64,000 nucleotides of DNA from Pisaster brevispinus (lineage: Eukaryota > Echinodermata > Asteroidea > Forcipulatida > Asteriidae), in NCBI GenBank assembly GCA_023634235.1, contig JAMKCF010000013.1, positions 4,351,327 to 4,415,326 of the forward strand, given 5' to 3'. The first letter of the stretch is position 1; each line of letters starts with the position of its first letter. The notes beneath the pieces were generated by a model. The model saw only the letters and a program-made list of their open reading frames with translations, ran no database searches and was not told the origin of the DNA. Position numbers and translations under genes: made by a program. Shown here in pieces: positions 1-11,104 of the stretch.

Positions 1-400
1 CCAAATTAGTTACAAATACAGTGAGAAAATAGAATTAGCTGATTGCAAACTGCTTACCAACCAAAGTGACATATTTGGTATAGATGAAGGAAAAAAAAGG
101 AAAAAAATGTTTCACATTTCAAACCTGGCAGAGTCTTTCTCAAAGGCTAAAATTAGTAAAATGACAGACACAACACACACACACATGACATACAGTGCAG
201 GTATAATTATAGAAACAGAAGCATTCAAATCATGAATAAGACTTTCTACCTGACTGCTTCTGTTAGTCACATTAGTAAAACTGGTGTGTGTTGTGTTGCC
301 ATTTTAGCCTTTGCTAGTGCTACTGCTAGGATCAAAGGATCAAAGGATCAAAACATGAAGGCGTTGACAGTTGTTTACAGTTTTAAATATTCTAACACAA
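1..400. repeat. Dispersed repeat fragment
   Basis: The first 230 bases resemble 29215-29400: both have a stretch reading GCAAACTGCTTACCAA, then a GGTATA motif, then GCAGAGTCTTTCTC followed by AAGG and AAATGACA. Part of the same motif occurs inverted at 43915-43990 (GACTCTGCCGAACTTGAGG). I see no coding exon here. The element class is unknown. Confidence 0.45.
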
Positions 401-674
401 AAGTAAAAAACTAATGTTACAAATAGTAAATACAAGGTTTTTGATGTTTGTTTTGTCTTGCCTGCATTTTAAGTGAGCTGCTTATAATAAGGCTACTGTA
501 ACCTCACCCTTTATTTAAGACAGCAAATAGAGATCCATGACAAAGACAAGGGAAAATCAAAGCCAAGGGCAAATCTAAGCCAAGGCCAGTCAGTCCAGCG
601 TATTGGCCCAATTTGAGTATTTATTGGGCTACAACTTTAACTAGTCCAGGCTAGGGAGAACCCCTCACAACCTA

Positions 675-800
675 GACCCAGTAACTGGGGCGCTGTACTC
701 CTTTTTTCGAAATCTTTCCCCTTCGACCGAAGATGCGGTCATTGTGGAGATTGACATAAATGTTGTAAAAAGGAGTACAGCGACCCAGTTACTGGGTCTA
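675..800. mobile_element. Short foldback MITE
   Basis: About 32-bp terminal inverted repeats face each other. The left arm at 675-706 begins GACCCAGTAACTGGGGCGC and the right arm at 768-800 ends with its complement, with about one mismatch. The 60-bp centre has no coding content. This architecture fits a non-autonomous DNA transposon. No clear target-site duplication is visible. The rest of 400-1530 shows no gene. Confidence 0.7.
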
Positions 801-1535
801 CTCAGAATCCAAGGTCCAAAGGAAAATTACAAACTTAATACATTATTATTAAGTTATTATTATTATTGTACAGTAGCTGATTTATATGCCAAGTTGAATA
901 ATATCCAGTCACTAGTCAGTGAATGTAAACGATTAATGTGAAAACGTTAACGAACTTTTGAATCATAATTTAACAATAGCAGTAACAGTAACACTAACAG
1001 TCTGCATTGGCAGTGTTACAGTGTAGCAGGCTAATGTCATGAATGTAGACACGGACTGAGTCTAGTACGGTAGTGTTACCCAAAACACGAAACGAACTGC
1101 ATTTGACCATGTTGACACTTACCGATATCAAGACAAGACAGGTCAAGATATTCCACAGAATACAAGGGCCCACGTGACCGAGAACGCACAACCTGAAGAA
1201 AAAAAAACCCGACAGTTTAGCATTTAAATATCTATTTAAAAAACAAACAATAACACAACAACAAAATCAAGAATTTAACTTACCTTCGTTGTCAACCTCA
1301 TCTTTACTTTTGACCCGTCAACTTCATTTTTGTGCGTTCCGGTTGCACGGTGACAGCTCAGTCTGGCGACTCTTTTTGATTATCGTTCGTTCACTTGTAA
1401 AAGGAGTCAGTGGATTCAGATGATCGATTTGCTACGTCGCCGTAGTTTGGTTAAATGCCGCGAACGACCGTCACTCACGGTCGCAATTTCCATGACATGG
1501 GGAGTCGTTCCAGCAAGAAGAAAGTTGAGGAGTTC

Positions 1536-1712
1536 GATCTAATGACTATATTATGTAAATAATGGTTAATAGTAAATAATGATTATTTATAAATAATGGT
1601 TATTTATAAACAACGGTTAATAGGCCTATAATGGGGGGGGGTATCTATAAATAATGACATAAGTTGATACCTATTTTGGTTATAACTGTAAATAATGATT
1701 AAATAAAAATAA
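1536..1712. repeat. Degenerate AT-rich TAAATAATGGTTA repeats
   Basis: Variants of TAAATAATGGTTA and TTTATAAATAATG recur at least seven times, interrupted by a G9 run near 1631. No gene is visible between 1530 and 2090. Confidence 0.4.
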
Positions 1713-2094
1713 TGGTTAAGCGTGAGCTATGGCGACTGTAAAAACTTGCTAAAGGATTGGAGATCACACATTCAGTCCGACATTATTTGTAACTGATTGG
1801 GTGTTAAAACCGTAAATCACTATACTCATTGAAGAGAAATGTCATTTTGTTGCATAAGCAATAATAAACATTATTTGGCGCAGAGACCCCAAGTTAGCTG
1901 AGCTTTGATGCTTTATTCACGGCTCAAGTTTATATCTTTATATCATCTTCTGTCACCCGGTTGTTATAGAATGTTGTTGGTTATACCGTTGAGCTAGCTA
2001 TAAAGCTATATAGCTTCATGGTTAGACAAGCCTTGGCGGGACCCAGTGTGGTGGCAAGAACCTAAGTATGGTGGCCCGGAAGAACATCAAACAT

Positions 2095-2400
2095 ATATAT
2101 GTACGTGAATATTTATGTAAATATTTACGACTTTTGCCCCAATTCACAAATATTCACGTATCGTAAAATTTACGATTGAGGCCAAAATCGTGAATATTTA
2201 CGTAAATATTTGCGATTTGTACCCCCATTCGCAAATATTTACGTAAATATTTACGAAAATATTTGTGATTTGGGGCACAAGTCGTCAATATTTACGTAAA
2301 TATTCACGATCTGGTTCTCAGCCTCAAATTGTTACGTGAATATTTACGTGAATATTTGCGAATCGGGGCAAAAAACGCGAAAATTTACGCAAATATATAT
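2095..2400. repeat. Array of ATATTTACGTAAATAT palindromes
   Basis: The self-complementary core AATATTTACGTAAATATT or close variants occurs about eight times. The spacers read like CGACTTTTGCCCCAATTCAC and recur in both orientations, so the tract can fold on itself at several scales. The same core occurs inside the 125-bp element at 45992-46116. The array ends at an ATATATATATA tract. Confidence 0.65.
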
Positions 2401-2588
2401 ATAAATAAAAAACACTGGCACAAACACATAAATGAGACGGAAAAAATGAACCCGACCAAAACCAAAAAAAGCAGTAAAAATGCTTGAATAGATGATGAAA
2501 AAAGCAAAACTCAAACAAAAGATTCGACTGGGAAAAAATGCTCTGAACCCCCCCCCCGAAAAAAACCCAAAACAACAATACCAAAACA

Positions 2589-2983
2589 CCTAACCCTAAC
2601 CCTAACCCTAACCCTAACCCTAACCCTAACACTAACCCTAACCCTAACCCTAACCCTAACCCTAACCCTAACCCTAACCCTAACCCTAACCCTAACCCTA
2701 ACCCAACCCTAACCCTAGCCCTAACCCTAGCCCTAGCCCTAACCCTAGCCCTAACCCTAGCCCTAGCCCTAGCCCTAGCCCTAGCACTAACCCTAACCCT
2801 AACCCTAACCCTAACCCTAACCCTAACCCTAACCCTAACCCTTACTCTAAGCCTGAGCCTAAGCCTAAGCCTAACCATGACCCTAACCCCAACACTAAGC
2901 CTAAGCCTAAGCCTAAGCCTAAGCCTAAGCCTAAGCCTTAGCCAAACCCTAACTCTAACCCTAATCCTTACCCAAACCCCTAA
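2589..2983. repeat. Interstitial telomeric repeat tract (CCCTAA)n
   Basis: About 395 bp of CCCTAA hexamers (TTAGGG on -). The left half is nearly perfect. Blocks of the variants CCCTAG (about 2717-2785) and CCTAAG (about 2848-2940) follow. TTAGGG is the usual metazoan telomere unit. Unique sequence and genes continue for 60 kb on the right, so this is interstitial unless the contig is misjoined. The reading frame through it, full of Arg/Val/Leu dipeptides, is a repeat artefact. Confidence 0.95.
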
Positions 2984-4085
2984 AAAAAAGAAGAAGAAGA
3001 AGAAAAAAAAAAAAAAAGCAAATAAATAAAAAAAAAAATAAAAAAATGCAAAAAACCCCAAAACAAACAAACAAACACCCCAACAAACACAAAAACAAAA
3101 ACAAAACAAAACATAACAAAAACAAAAACAAAAACAAAAGCAATACAAAACAAAAAAAACAAAAAAAACAAAACAAAAACGAAAAAACAAAAACATCAAC
3201 AAATACAAAACCAAAAAACACAAAACCAAAAAAAAAAAATAAAAAATAATAAAAAAATGTCACGTCAAAACATTAAATGCAACTTGGAAAAATGTGAACG
3301 CAAAAATAATGCAACTACGGCGCCCCCCACAATTATTTTAAAATACTAATTCTTTTAAAGTTAACACAAAAATAAATAAGAGTGGAAAAGCGAGTTGCCA
3401 AAAATTTAATAATAATAGTAAAATAACAAAACATAAACAAATTGCGACAGAGAAGAAAATGTGGCGGTAAAAATAGGACAGAAGATAACAAAAATGAAAC
3501 GGAAACAACAAGGAGACGCCCCCCAAAAAATAAAAAAATAAATAAACAAAAATAAAAAATAAAAAATACATGCGACACAAAAGAAAAAGAAGTAGAAAAA
3601 GGACGCAACCCACAAAACAAATTAACAAATGCAATATTGCCCTCTCCGAAAGAAAATGAGACGTCCCAAAAAGTACGTAGGAAGAAAATAAGACGGGGGG
3701 GGGAGGAAATGCGGCGGAAAGTAAAAGGTGACTCAATATAAAAATAAATTTTAATGAGTAATTAAAATACGCAACGTCCCTACAAAAATTGACAAAAAAA
3801 GCAACCCCCCAAAAAAAACAAAAAACAAAACAAAAACAAAGAGAAAAGAAAAAAAGAAGTGCGTCGGGAAAAAATATATAAAAATACAAAGCGAAAAACC
3901 AAGGCGACATCCCCTTCCTAAAAAAAAGGATTTTGAATGAAAAATGCGACGGCAAAAAATTAAATTCGACGGAAAAAATGCAACCCCCTTTTACACAAAT
4001 TTACCATAAAAAACACGAAAAAAAACATAATAATAATAATACGAAATACAACACAAAAATTAGCAAATGGAATAAATTACAAAAT
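2984..4085. repeat. A-rich low-complexity block
   Basis: The + strand is extremely A-rich, with CAAAA and AACAAA runs. A degenerate motif like AAAATGCGACGGAAAAAATG recurs at irregular spacing (for example near 2431, 3495, 3708 and 3945-3980), often followed by CCCCCC plus A-runs. Long reading frames on - are only the poly-Phe/Leu/Cys readout of the composition. No exon is recognisable. Confidence 0.8.
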
Positions 4086-4950
4086 ATGCTGTGGAAAGAA
4101 CAATAGTTTCTGAACCCCATCCAGAGCTCCGAAGAACTCTAGGGGTCTCATCATAGGAAATGTTTCTCTATTCTCCCTCAATTTGGTCACGCCCTGGTAA
4201 TAGGGTAATTAAGCCATCCGGGATTTTTATTCAAGTTCTCTTTGCGTTCCTGGGTCCAGGGTTTACTGTGGAATGTCACCTCATTGAAGATCTTCTTTGT
4301 TATGCGAATAAGGAGTTTTGCGCTTGTTTTTCTGGGTACTCATTGTGGCGAATCATTCAGATTGGACCATCGCGACCGGAGGGCAGCGTTCATGCTGGGG
4401 GCAGCATCTCGACACTAACGTGGGATTTGGACGTCGCTTTCTTTTTGACGAACTCTTTTGGTAAAATCAAAATTTGCCACGGCAGTCATGTGCATTAGGT
4501 CTTTAGTATATACCGTGAGTTCCACGAAGTTATCTAGTTCGGCTATACGGATTTGGAGAGCAAATTTTAACTTCGGTGTTTAGCTTGCGAGTAGCTGGAG
4601 CATTGCCGTACTGTGCAGTGTACTGACCTTCACGACAAAGGCCGAACACATTTTGTTCCAATGACATCAAGTTGGGTAAGGCTTAGGAAGAGTACCTTGA
4701 ATTATTTAACCACAATTATATAGACTTAACCCTATCAGGACTCGGGGGGGGGGGTGCCCACTAATATTGCCCACTAATGTTGCCTGAAACATTTTAACCA
4801 GAATTTAGGGAGATAAATTGGTGGCTCCATGAGGAAAATTTGCCTAAGATAACAGTTATTACCGGGGTCAGCTGTTGCTACTACAATCGTCGGTTTTTAT
4901 GTTGTTGCTGTTGGGGGTTTTTTTTGCGGGCGGGTTCACCCTCCCGTTTC

Positions 4951-5050
4951 TCCCCCTTCCTCCCCCTTCCTCCCCCTTCCTCCCCCATCCTCCCCCTTCC
5001 TCCCCCTTCCTCCCCCATCCTCCCCCTTCCTCCCCCTTCCTCCCCCTTCC
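4951..5050. repeat. 10-bp pyrimidine minisatellite, 10 copies
   Basis: There are exactly ten copies of TCCCCCTTCC. Copies four and seven read TCCCCCATCC, giving a 30-bp higher-order spacing. The tract is almost pure pyrimidine from 4947 to 5056, a composition able to form triplex (H-DNA). I see no gene in 4090-5220. Confidence 0.9.
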
Positions 5051-5223
5051 CTTTTTACCCTTGGACAAATGTTTAAACGTTGTCATCTTTTTTAACAACA
5101 AGATGTCCACTATTTTTTTCAAAAGAAAATGGTATGTGTGAAAACCCTCCGAAAAATCAAAAAAGAAGGTTGCAGTTGATTTGTAGCATTAATGTGTTTA
5201 GGGTTTGTTTTGTCAATTCACAG

Positions 5224-5300
5224 ACGAGGGGACGACTGAGGGAACATCTTTGCGCTCAAGAGACTGCGACAGATGGGAGTTGAAGATCTATGGATATGTG
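5224..5300 (+). CDS. Possible internal coding exon, unknown gene
   Basis: A pyrimidine-containing acceptor ending in CAG at 5221-5223 precedes a 77-bp open segment, followed by the donor GTATGT at 5301. It would encode about 25 residues including RDCDRWELKIYGYV and end in phase 0. The next exon I can see (7945) needs phase 2, so another exon would have to lie between them, or this is not the same gene. The protein is not recognised. The call rests on splice signals and composition only. Confidence 0.28.
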
Positions 5301-5572
5301 GTATGTGGACGTACAATTGGAGGTCACCAATGGATCAAGGTTAGGAAAACTTTGCCGTTTATCCGACCTCCACTTTTTAAGTTTGCTGGTGCGGTTCACC
5401 TCCTTTATAAATGTTGAATTTTATTTCCCTTTTATTTATTTATTGGTTAGAAGAAAAAAAAACCTCTCGAGCAACAAACAGTAAATACAATCTAGTCAAG
5501 TTTGCAGAGTTTCCATGCATAAAATTTGTGTGTGATTTTTACTGCTGAAAAAAAAACCTGAATAAAAACAAT

Positions 5573-5602
5573 AGGTGTTCCGAGCGTTGCTCCGAACACC
5601 TT
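5573..5602. repeat. Short hairpin in an intergenic repeat
   Basis: AGGTGTTCCGAGC, a GTT loop, and GCTCCGAACACCT form a 13-bp stem with one C-C mismatch. It is probably the end or centre of a dispersed inverted-repeat element. Nothing coding is recognised between 5300 and 6740. Confidence 0.5.
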
Positions 5603-6744
5603 AAAACAATCCATGTGTTTTCACACATGAATACATTAATTGAGTTGAACTGAAGGTACATACAACTCCCCCCTTATGAGTTGTGATGGCTCTTAAAAGA
5701 ACCGGCGGTTAAATACGTTAATTATAAAATACGTCAATCATTGAACTTTCTAAAGAAACAAACATAACTTGAAAAGAAAAAAGTTGATTATTGATAGAGC
5801 ACAATAGTGGAGGTTGGATAACGCAAGTTGACATTCAAGATAAAGACAAGGCGAAGACTGCGAATGGTAGGAGAAGAACTAACCCGTTCTCTTTCAGAGT
5901 CCCTCCCCTTTTTCGTAATACCCCCGCCCCAACGATGTTCGCCGATCTTGTTGATGTTGTCCTTGCTTGTAGAACTTTCAAGAAGACTTCAAGCTGTCCT
6001 GGAATTTCTTGGTGTGCATATTGGTCGAAGCCAATGATGCTTTTCAATTAGGAGACTAGTCTTACTGGAAATTTTTGTCTGGGTTCGTACTTCAAGTCAT
6101 CAGTTGTCATGTTTATTTATATTGTCATTATTTAACATCTCAAATAGCGTAAAAATGAAGAGTACAAACTCCATTTAAAAAACTTCATTCATAATAACTT
6201 TGAATAATTCTTCTAGGAATTTTCTAAGGAAAAAGAGCAAAAAATCTACATAAATGAATATTTTAAAAAAAGTAAAAAAAAAACCACATACATTCTGTAC
6301 TTTCCCCGCTGCTCTTGCGCTTTGTACTGTAGTCCAGTACAATCACCATTCATTTGATGGTTTATGTTTGATTTAGGAGTATTAAATAGATAATTTAGGC
6401 CAGCTAAATAAATATTTACATATTCCTAATATCAGCATGGCATCAACTTTGAATGTAAACATTTTCAACTGAGAACGTCTTCGAAAATTAAAAATAGTTA
6501 AACACTTAGGACGCAACATAGCTGTAACCCAGGCTCATTGAAAATAGCTGTCCAAAACTACTTCCTTGCAAGCGCTGCGAAAACAAAAACAGAATAATGC
6601 TAGTAAAAAAAATCTGAAGTAGGCGAGAGAGAAAAAATGAGGAGGAAAAGTAGCAGGAAATCCGCAGAAAACACGTCAGTGATGCCGAGGTTAGTATGAA
6701 TGGTAAGACAGTAAAGGCCTAAAGTATTGAAAGTGTTGGCCTAA

Positions 6745-7360
6745 AAATAAGACTAACTCTCTTCTCTTCCAGCAGCCTCTAACATTTCTTCCACAGCCTC
6801 TAACATGGCCTACAAAGGCTATATTTTTTTGTTTTCCACATGCAGTCGTTAACCAGTGGACAAATTGTGGCAGATTGTGCATTGAAACGGTCAGGTGCTT
6901 ACAGCAGAGAGGTTAGGTAACAGGTGAAGTATTAAAGTACGAGGGTAAGTGTGAAAGGAGAAAACCCCTTTTTCCACATCTTCTAATATATACAACAACC
7001 TTGTTTTTGTTTTCCACAGTCTGTAGTCTCTTCTCTCTGAAGCGAATGTTGTAGCAGGTGACTGTGGATAGAAGCTGTCGGGTGTTTGCAACAGTAAGGT
7101 GAAATAACTGGAGAAGTATAAGGTAACGTATGGGGTAAGTGAAAGAAAACTAACCTTTCCCTCCGCAGCTTCTAACCTTTACTCCGCAGCTCTTAACCTT
7201 CCCATCCACAGGCGACAACCTTGCTTTTATTTTTCACAGAACTGCTCTCTCTCAAGCTGATGTTGTGTCAGGCGATTAGAAACCGATGGCAACTCCGTGA
7301 CACCGTAGAATACAACAGTTTGGTATAGGGTATTGTATCCGGTAGTGTGAAAGGTGAATC
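6745..7360. repeat. Three diverged tandem copies of a ~205-bp unit
   Basis: Copies at about 6745-6955, 6956-7144 and 7145-7360 share, in order, a pyrimidine/CCACAG segment, a TTTTTGTTTTCCACA segment, a GTTGTAGCAGGTGACTG-like segment and a GGTGAAATAACTGGAGAAG-like segment. Identity looks moderate, so the duplication is old. The CCACAG and GGTAAGTG motifs look like splice sites, but no conserved open frame spans the copies. Confidence 0.6.
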
Positions 7361-7944
7361 TGGCCTTGGCTAATTGTTGTGACTCCAAAATGTTAACCTT
7401 TCTAGTGTTTTCTTTCATAAAACAGGTAATACTTTCCTCTTGAAGACAATATTTTGCTTGCTGAGATATTCACTGAGTTGAGGTGATGCCCACCAGCAAG
7501 GACTGGGGTCATGCAACGATTTGGTAACGTATCGAGTTATAATAACATATTACTGGTGAGTAAACTACCGACGAAATGGAACAACAACTCAATCGAGAAA
7601 TTCTAAGCTTTAGTTCACCGATAATTTTTGGGGGAAATTACACATGCATCAAGAATTTCAGATTTTGAATCTCTCAAACAGATCTCTCACTTAGTAGTAA
7701 AGACAGTTGTAACTAAAGCAGTCAAATCATTTGGGATTACACAACAGCAAGCATGATCGACCAGCCAACCACCGAGGTTACGAATCAGTTAGCCTGCTTT
7801 GAAAGAAGTGTGCTTAGACAGGCCATAACATTACAACCCTCCTTGAAACAGTTGAAGTCGGCTGTTCTTGCAATTTGTTTTGCAAAGAATGTGTGAATGT
7901 ACATAGTGACAAATTGGTATGTGCCTCATATTCTTTTCCCGTAG

Positions 7945-8035
7945 TCTCTTGCGCCGTGTTGACTACAACTGGATCTATTGCGATGTGAATCCCGTTGGAG
8001 GATACAGATGGAAGGAGCAAACAACAGACTGCTTG
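7945..8035 (+). CDS. Penultimate coding exon of an unrecognised gene
   Basis: The acceptor TTTTCCCGTAG ends at 7944 and the donor GTAAGT starts at 8036. Of the three frames only one is open; it starts with the third base of a codon and ends in phase 0, giving LLRRVDYNWIYCDVNPVGGY, then RWKEQTTDCL. It joins in frame to the exon at 8526. The residue composition (Trp, Cys, Tyr) looks like real protein, but I do not recognise the family. The exon lies about 5.6 kb upstream of the TRPML start. Confidence 0.6.
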
Positions 8036-8271
8036 GTAAGTTTGAATAAAATCATACTGAAACTTTTGTTTCTGGAGAGCTGGTTCATCCCCAAAATTTT
8101 GAAAAGGGGTATTGTTTCAGAATTAGCACTTTTGAAGGTTCCAAACCGTCGATTTAAAAAATACATTCATTCCAATCTTAGTTTGCAATAAACAAGCAAT
8201 TGTTGGACAACTTCATTAAAAATATGAGGTTAATCTTTTTTGAGAAAAATGTGTTTACAAAACACACAAAC

Positions 8272-8346
8272 AACAACAAAATCAACAAACAAACAAACAC
8301 CCAGCAAACAAACAAACAAACACCCAGCAAACAAACAAACAAACCC
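8272..8346. repeat. AAACAAAC / ACACCCAGC low-complexity tract
   Basis: AACA repeats are punctuated by two ACACCCAGC blocks. This is the same style as the larger tract at 51255-51460. It lies in the intron between the two exons at 7945 and 8526. Confidence 0.8.
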
Positions 8347-8525
8347 GGTACGTTGTGCCATGCTGTGTGTGTGCGTGTTCAATAAGTTGAAAACTGATTT
8401 GAGCTCGAGGAGAACAAGAATTCTTACACATGATAGCATTCAGACTTGACAATTTCTAAGAAAAACTGATACTTGTATTACAAGGGCCTATGAAAATCTT
8501 TGACATTGTTTATTTTCTACCAAAG

Positions 8526-8621
8526 ATTGAGACGATGACTGTGGAGATGACACCCAACCTTGAGGTTAAGCAACGCTTGTCGGACTTTGTGCCACCAGCT
8601 GAAGGACTGTGTCAAGTTTAG
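8526..8621 (+). CDS. Terminal coding exon of the same unrecognised gene
   Basis: The acceptor TTTTCTACCAAAG ends at 8525. The frame continues in phase 0 from the exon ending at 8035: IETMTVEMTPNLEVKQRLSD, then FVPPAEGLCQV and TAG at 8619-8621. Together the two exons give a C-terminus of about 62 residues with no visible membrane segment. The 3' UTR probably continues downstream. ATTAAA near 9562 is a possible poly(A) signal, but no AATAAA is close. The upstream part of the gene is not resolved. Confidence 0.6.
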   Translation: METMTVEMTPNLEVKQRLSDFVPPAEGLCQV

Positions 8622-9308
8622 CCAGATGACTCTCCGCAACTGTTGAAGTGTCTTACGGATGTTGGGGCTACGTTTTGTAACTAACACTGAAGACAGGTTG
8701 TATCAAGTCTAGCCAGAACATTTCCCTTGTGATCAACTGAAGCAAGCTGGACCATGACGGCGACTTGATGTTTTTTATGTAGACACTCGAGCAGAGGACC
8801 ATCTTAAGGCCATGTCAGTTGCCTCGAATTGACTGTATAAATTTGCCCCATCATGTCAAATGACCTTTCGGCCGTGCCTACATTTTCGACTCAGCGGCTA
8901 TGGCTGCGGCTGCGGCTGCGGCTGTTGCCAAGGATGTTGCTATGGACCTTGTATCATGCTTCAAATCATGTTCACATGACGACCAAGCCACAGCCATCTA
9001 CAGCCGCTAATTCGGGGACACGGCTTTAGTCTACTGTTTAAAAAAAGCAAAGGCTTTTCTTAGATCCATCAAACTCCAATACCAATATTGTACAGTGTAG
9101 CTCGTGCTGGTTGCTCACATTGATAAAATTGGCACGGCTGCCCTTATGCTAAGCATTGTTGGTTTAGCTTAGAAAATAAGATTTGTTACATTTAAGTACA
9201 ATACCCTTTGGATTTTGATGGATCGGAGCAGTTAGGCATCTTTAAAGTTGGTACAGCTTTTTAAAAGAGAAACAAACAGATCAAAATATTAGGTAAACCA
9301 AAAATGTA

Positions 9309-9513
9309 TGGGCCCAATTTCATAGCACTGCTTTAACAGCAACTTTTGCTTAACATTTTTCTGCTAAGCAAAAAAAAAAAAAAACAACAACAGGATACCA
9401 GTCATAAATTGATGTGAAAATATTGTCCTTTGGCTGGTGACCATAATCCGGTGAGAACAATTTGTGTATGCTTAACTACTCTTGTGTTGGAGCAGCTCTT
9501 TGAAATCTGACCC
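9309..9513. mobile_element. Foldback MITE family A
   Basis: Begins GGGCCCAATTTCATAG and ends AGCTCTTTGAAATCTGACCC, an imperfect complement. The interior carries CTGCTAAGCA and CAGGATACCAGTCA. A second full copy is at 37153-37334, with partial copies at about 16600-16722, 25034-25140 and 40287-40370. The family looks like a non-autonomous DNA element. The remaining 8620-10450 shows no gene. Confidence 0.65.
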
Positions 9514-10452
9514 AGTTGGTAAGCGCAACTAATGAAGCGTTTTTACTTGCCGAAACACTTGATTAAAAATGAGTGAACACGTAAAAAGTAATTAACAATT
9601 TAAATACAGGGGAAGATTAGTTACATTTTTTTGCAACTGGAGAATTAATTTGTATGCCTACATTTATTTCAGAAAACTAAAGCTGTACCAACATGTATTT
9701 TAATTTATTGTGTTAAATTTTGTGTTTTGTAATAATTATTTTAAAATGTATATAAAGCCCATATGCATGTCCCAATGCGCCTGAGTTTGGCGCCCAAAGG
9801 GTTCTGGGTAAAATCCGATTCCAAGCATCACCAGCAACCATCATGGTGCGCCGATTTTGAAGCAATGCAGTAGGCTACATAGCTATAAAACTGGGCTTAG
9901 TTACCTGTAAACTACAATTTGAGAGCTTCACTTGGCAGCTTTACTTGCTTTTTAACTGTGTAGTCGGTTTCTTAAGATACATTGTGGTATATTTTTAATA
10001 CTGCCTGTGCATGGGCTTTTGGTATTCTGGATCTTGCCTGTAGACGCTAGTGAGGGAAACTTTACACATTGCTGAATAAGTATAACTCAATTGACCCTTT
10101 CCATGAAATATGTAAAAAGAAAAAATTGCACATCGCGCGTGCGCACTAACACTGTTGGTTGGCAAAATGATGGAACGTATGGGAATAATGGTGGCGTGAC
10201 GCATGCGCGTTTGTGCACCTGCTTCTTGCACATTTATGGCGTTTGCCAATCAATAGTGTATGTACGCATGCGTGAATGTAATTAGCATAAATATTTCATG
10301 GGAAGGGCTAAGATGTGTGGGAAACTCAAAGGGTACACTTGAGCGCAAAAAGACAGAATGCGTGTTTCTGTTGAGAGATTCGCCAGCAAGACGTATGTTG
10401 CAACGAAAAAACCCAAAACAGCAGCAAACACATGGCAACAATCACATCACCA

Positions 10453-10590
10453 GGGCCCGGTTCCACAAAGAGCTAAGATTTATGATAATCTTAATTGCAT
10501 AGCAAAGTGTGACGTCAAAACACAAATTGCTATGGTAATATTGACAACGCATCATAAGATGAATCTGAGTGTTTTGTGAAATCGAGCCCA
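10453..10590. mobile_element. Foldback MITE family B
   Basis: GGGCCCGGTTCCACAAAGAG on the left and TTTTGTGAAATCGAGCCC on the right form inverted termini, with an AAGATTTATGATAATCTTA-type inner palindrome. Related copies lie at 30371-30516 and 40448-40573. Confidence 0.65.
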
Positions 10591-11104
10591 GTAACTCCAT
10601 TACCCTAACACTTGACGCTCTAACTTAACCCTAACACTAACCATCACAAGTATCACTCACGATAATAATGTCATTACTAATTCCCCACCCTCTGCACACA
10701 CTCAGCTCAATCTGCGCATTCATATCAAAATTAGATAATTTTATAAAACTCGCATTTTGTCTACTATAGCACCCAGAAACATGTTTAGCTGTCATTAATT
10801 AGTAATTATTTTTTGTCACATTTTGCAGTGTTTATTTACTGTAGTTTACGCGAAGTAATGATAATGAAACAAAGCCGAAGTAACCACTATGCATTTATTT
10901 TAGTATTATTGTCTGATCTGAATTTCTCAAGTTTCCTTTGACGGTTGTTACGATCATTCCTAATTCTACAATGCCCTGCATTGTTCTTAAAAGCCATAAA
11001 GAGAATTAAGGGGGCTTACCCAAAAGTTTTGACATTGTATCTCTCAGTAGATTGAGCCGGCCTTTAGCACCTTGTATATCCTAGTATTATAACATAAATC
11101 GATG

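Noticed and set aside
2324..3955. Long - strand frames rich in Phe, Leu, Arg-Val
   Set aside because: Translation of telomeric hexamers and poly-A-rich DNA; no protein-like composition.
4160..4498. 112-codon + frame
   Set aside because: No recognisable domain; isolated and without splice or promoter support.
8270..8346. CRISPR-like alternation of short repeats (also at 51255-51460)
   Set aside because: AAAC microsatellite with interspersed CACCC blocks in a eukaryotic intron; no spacers of constant length.
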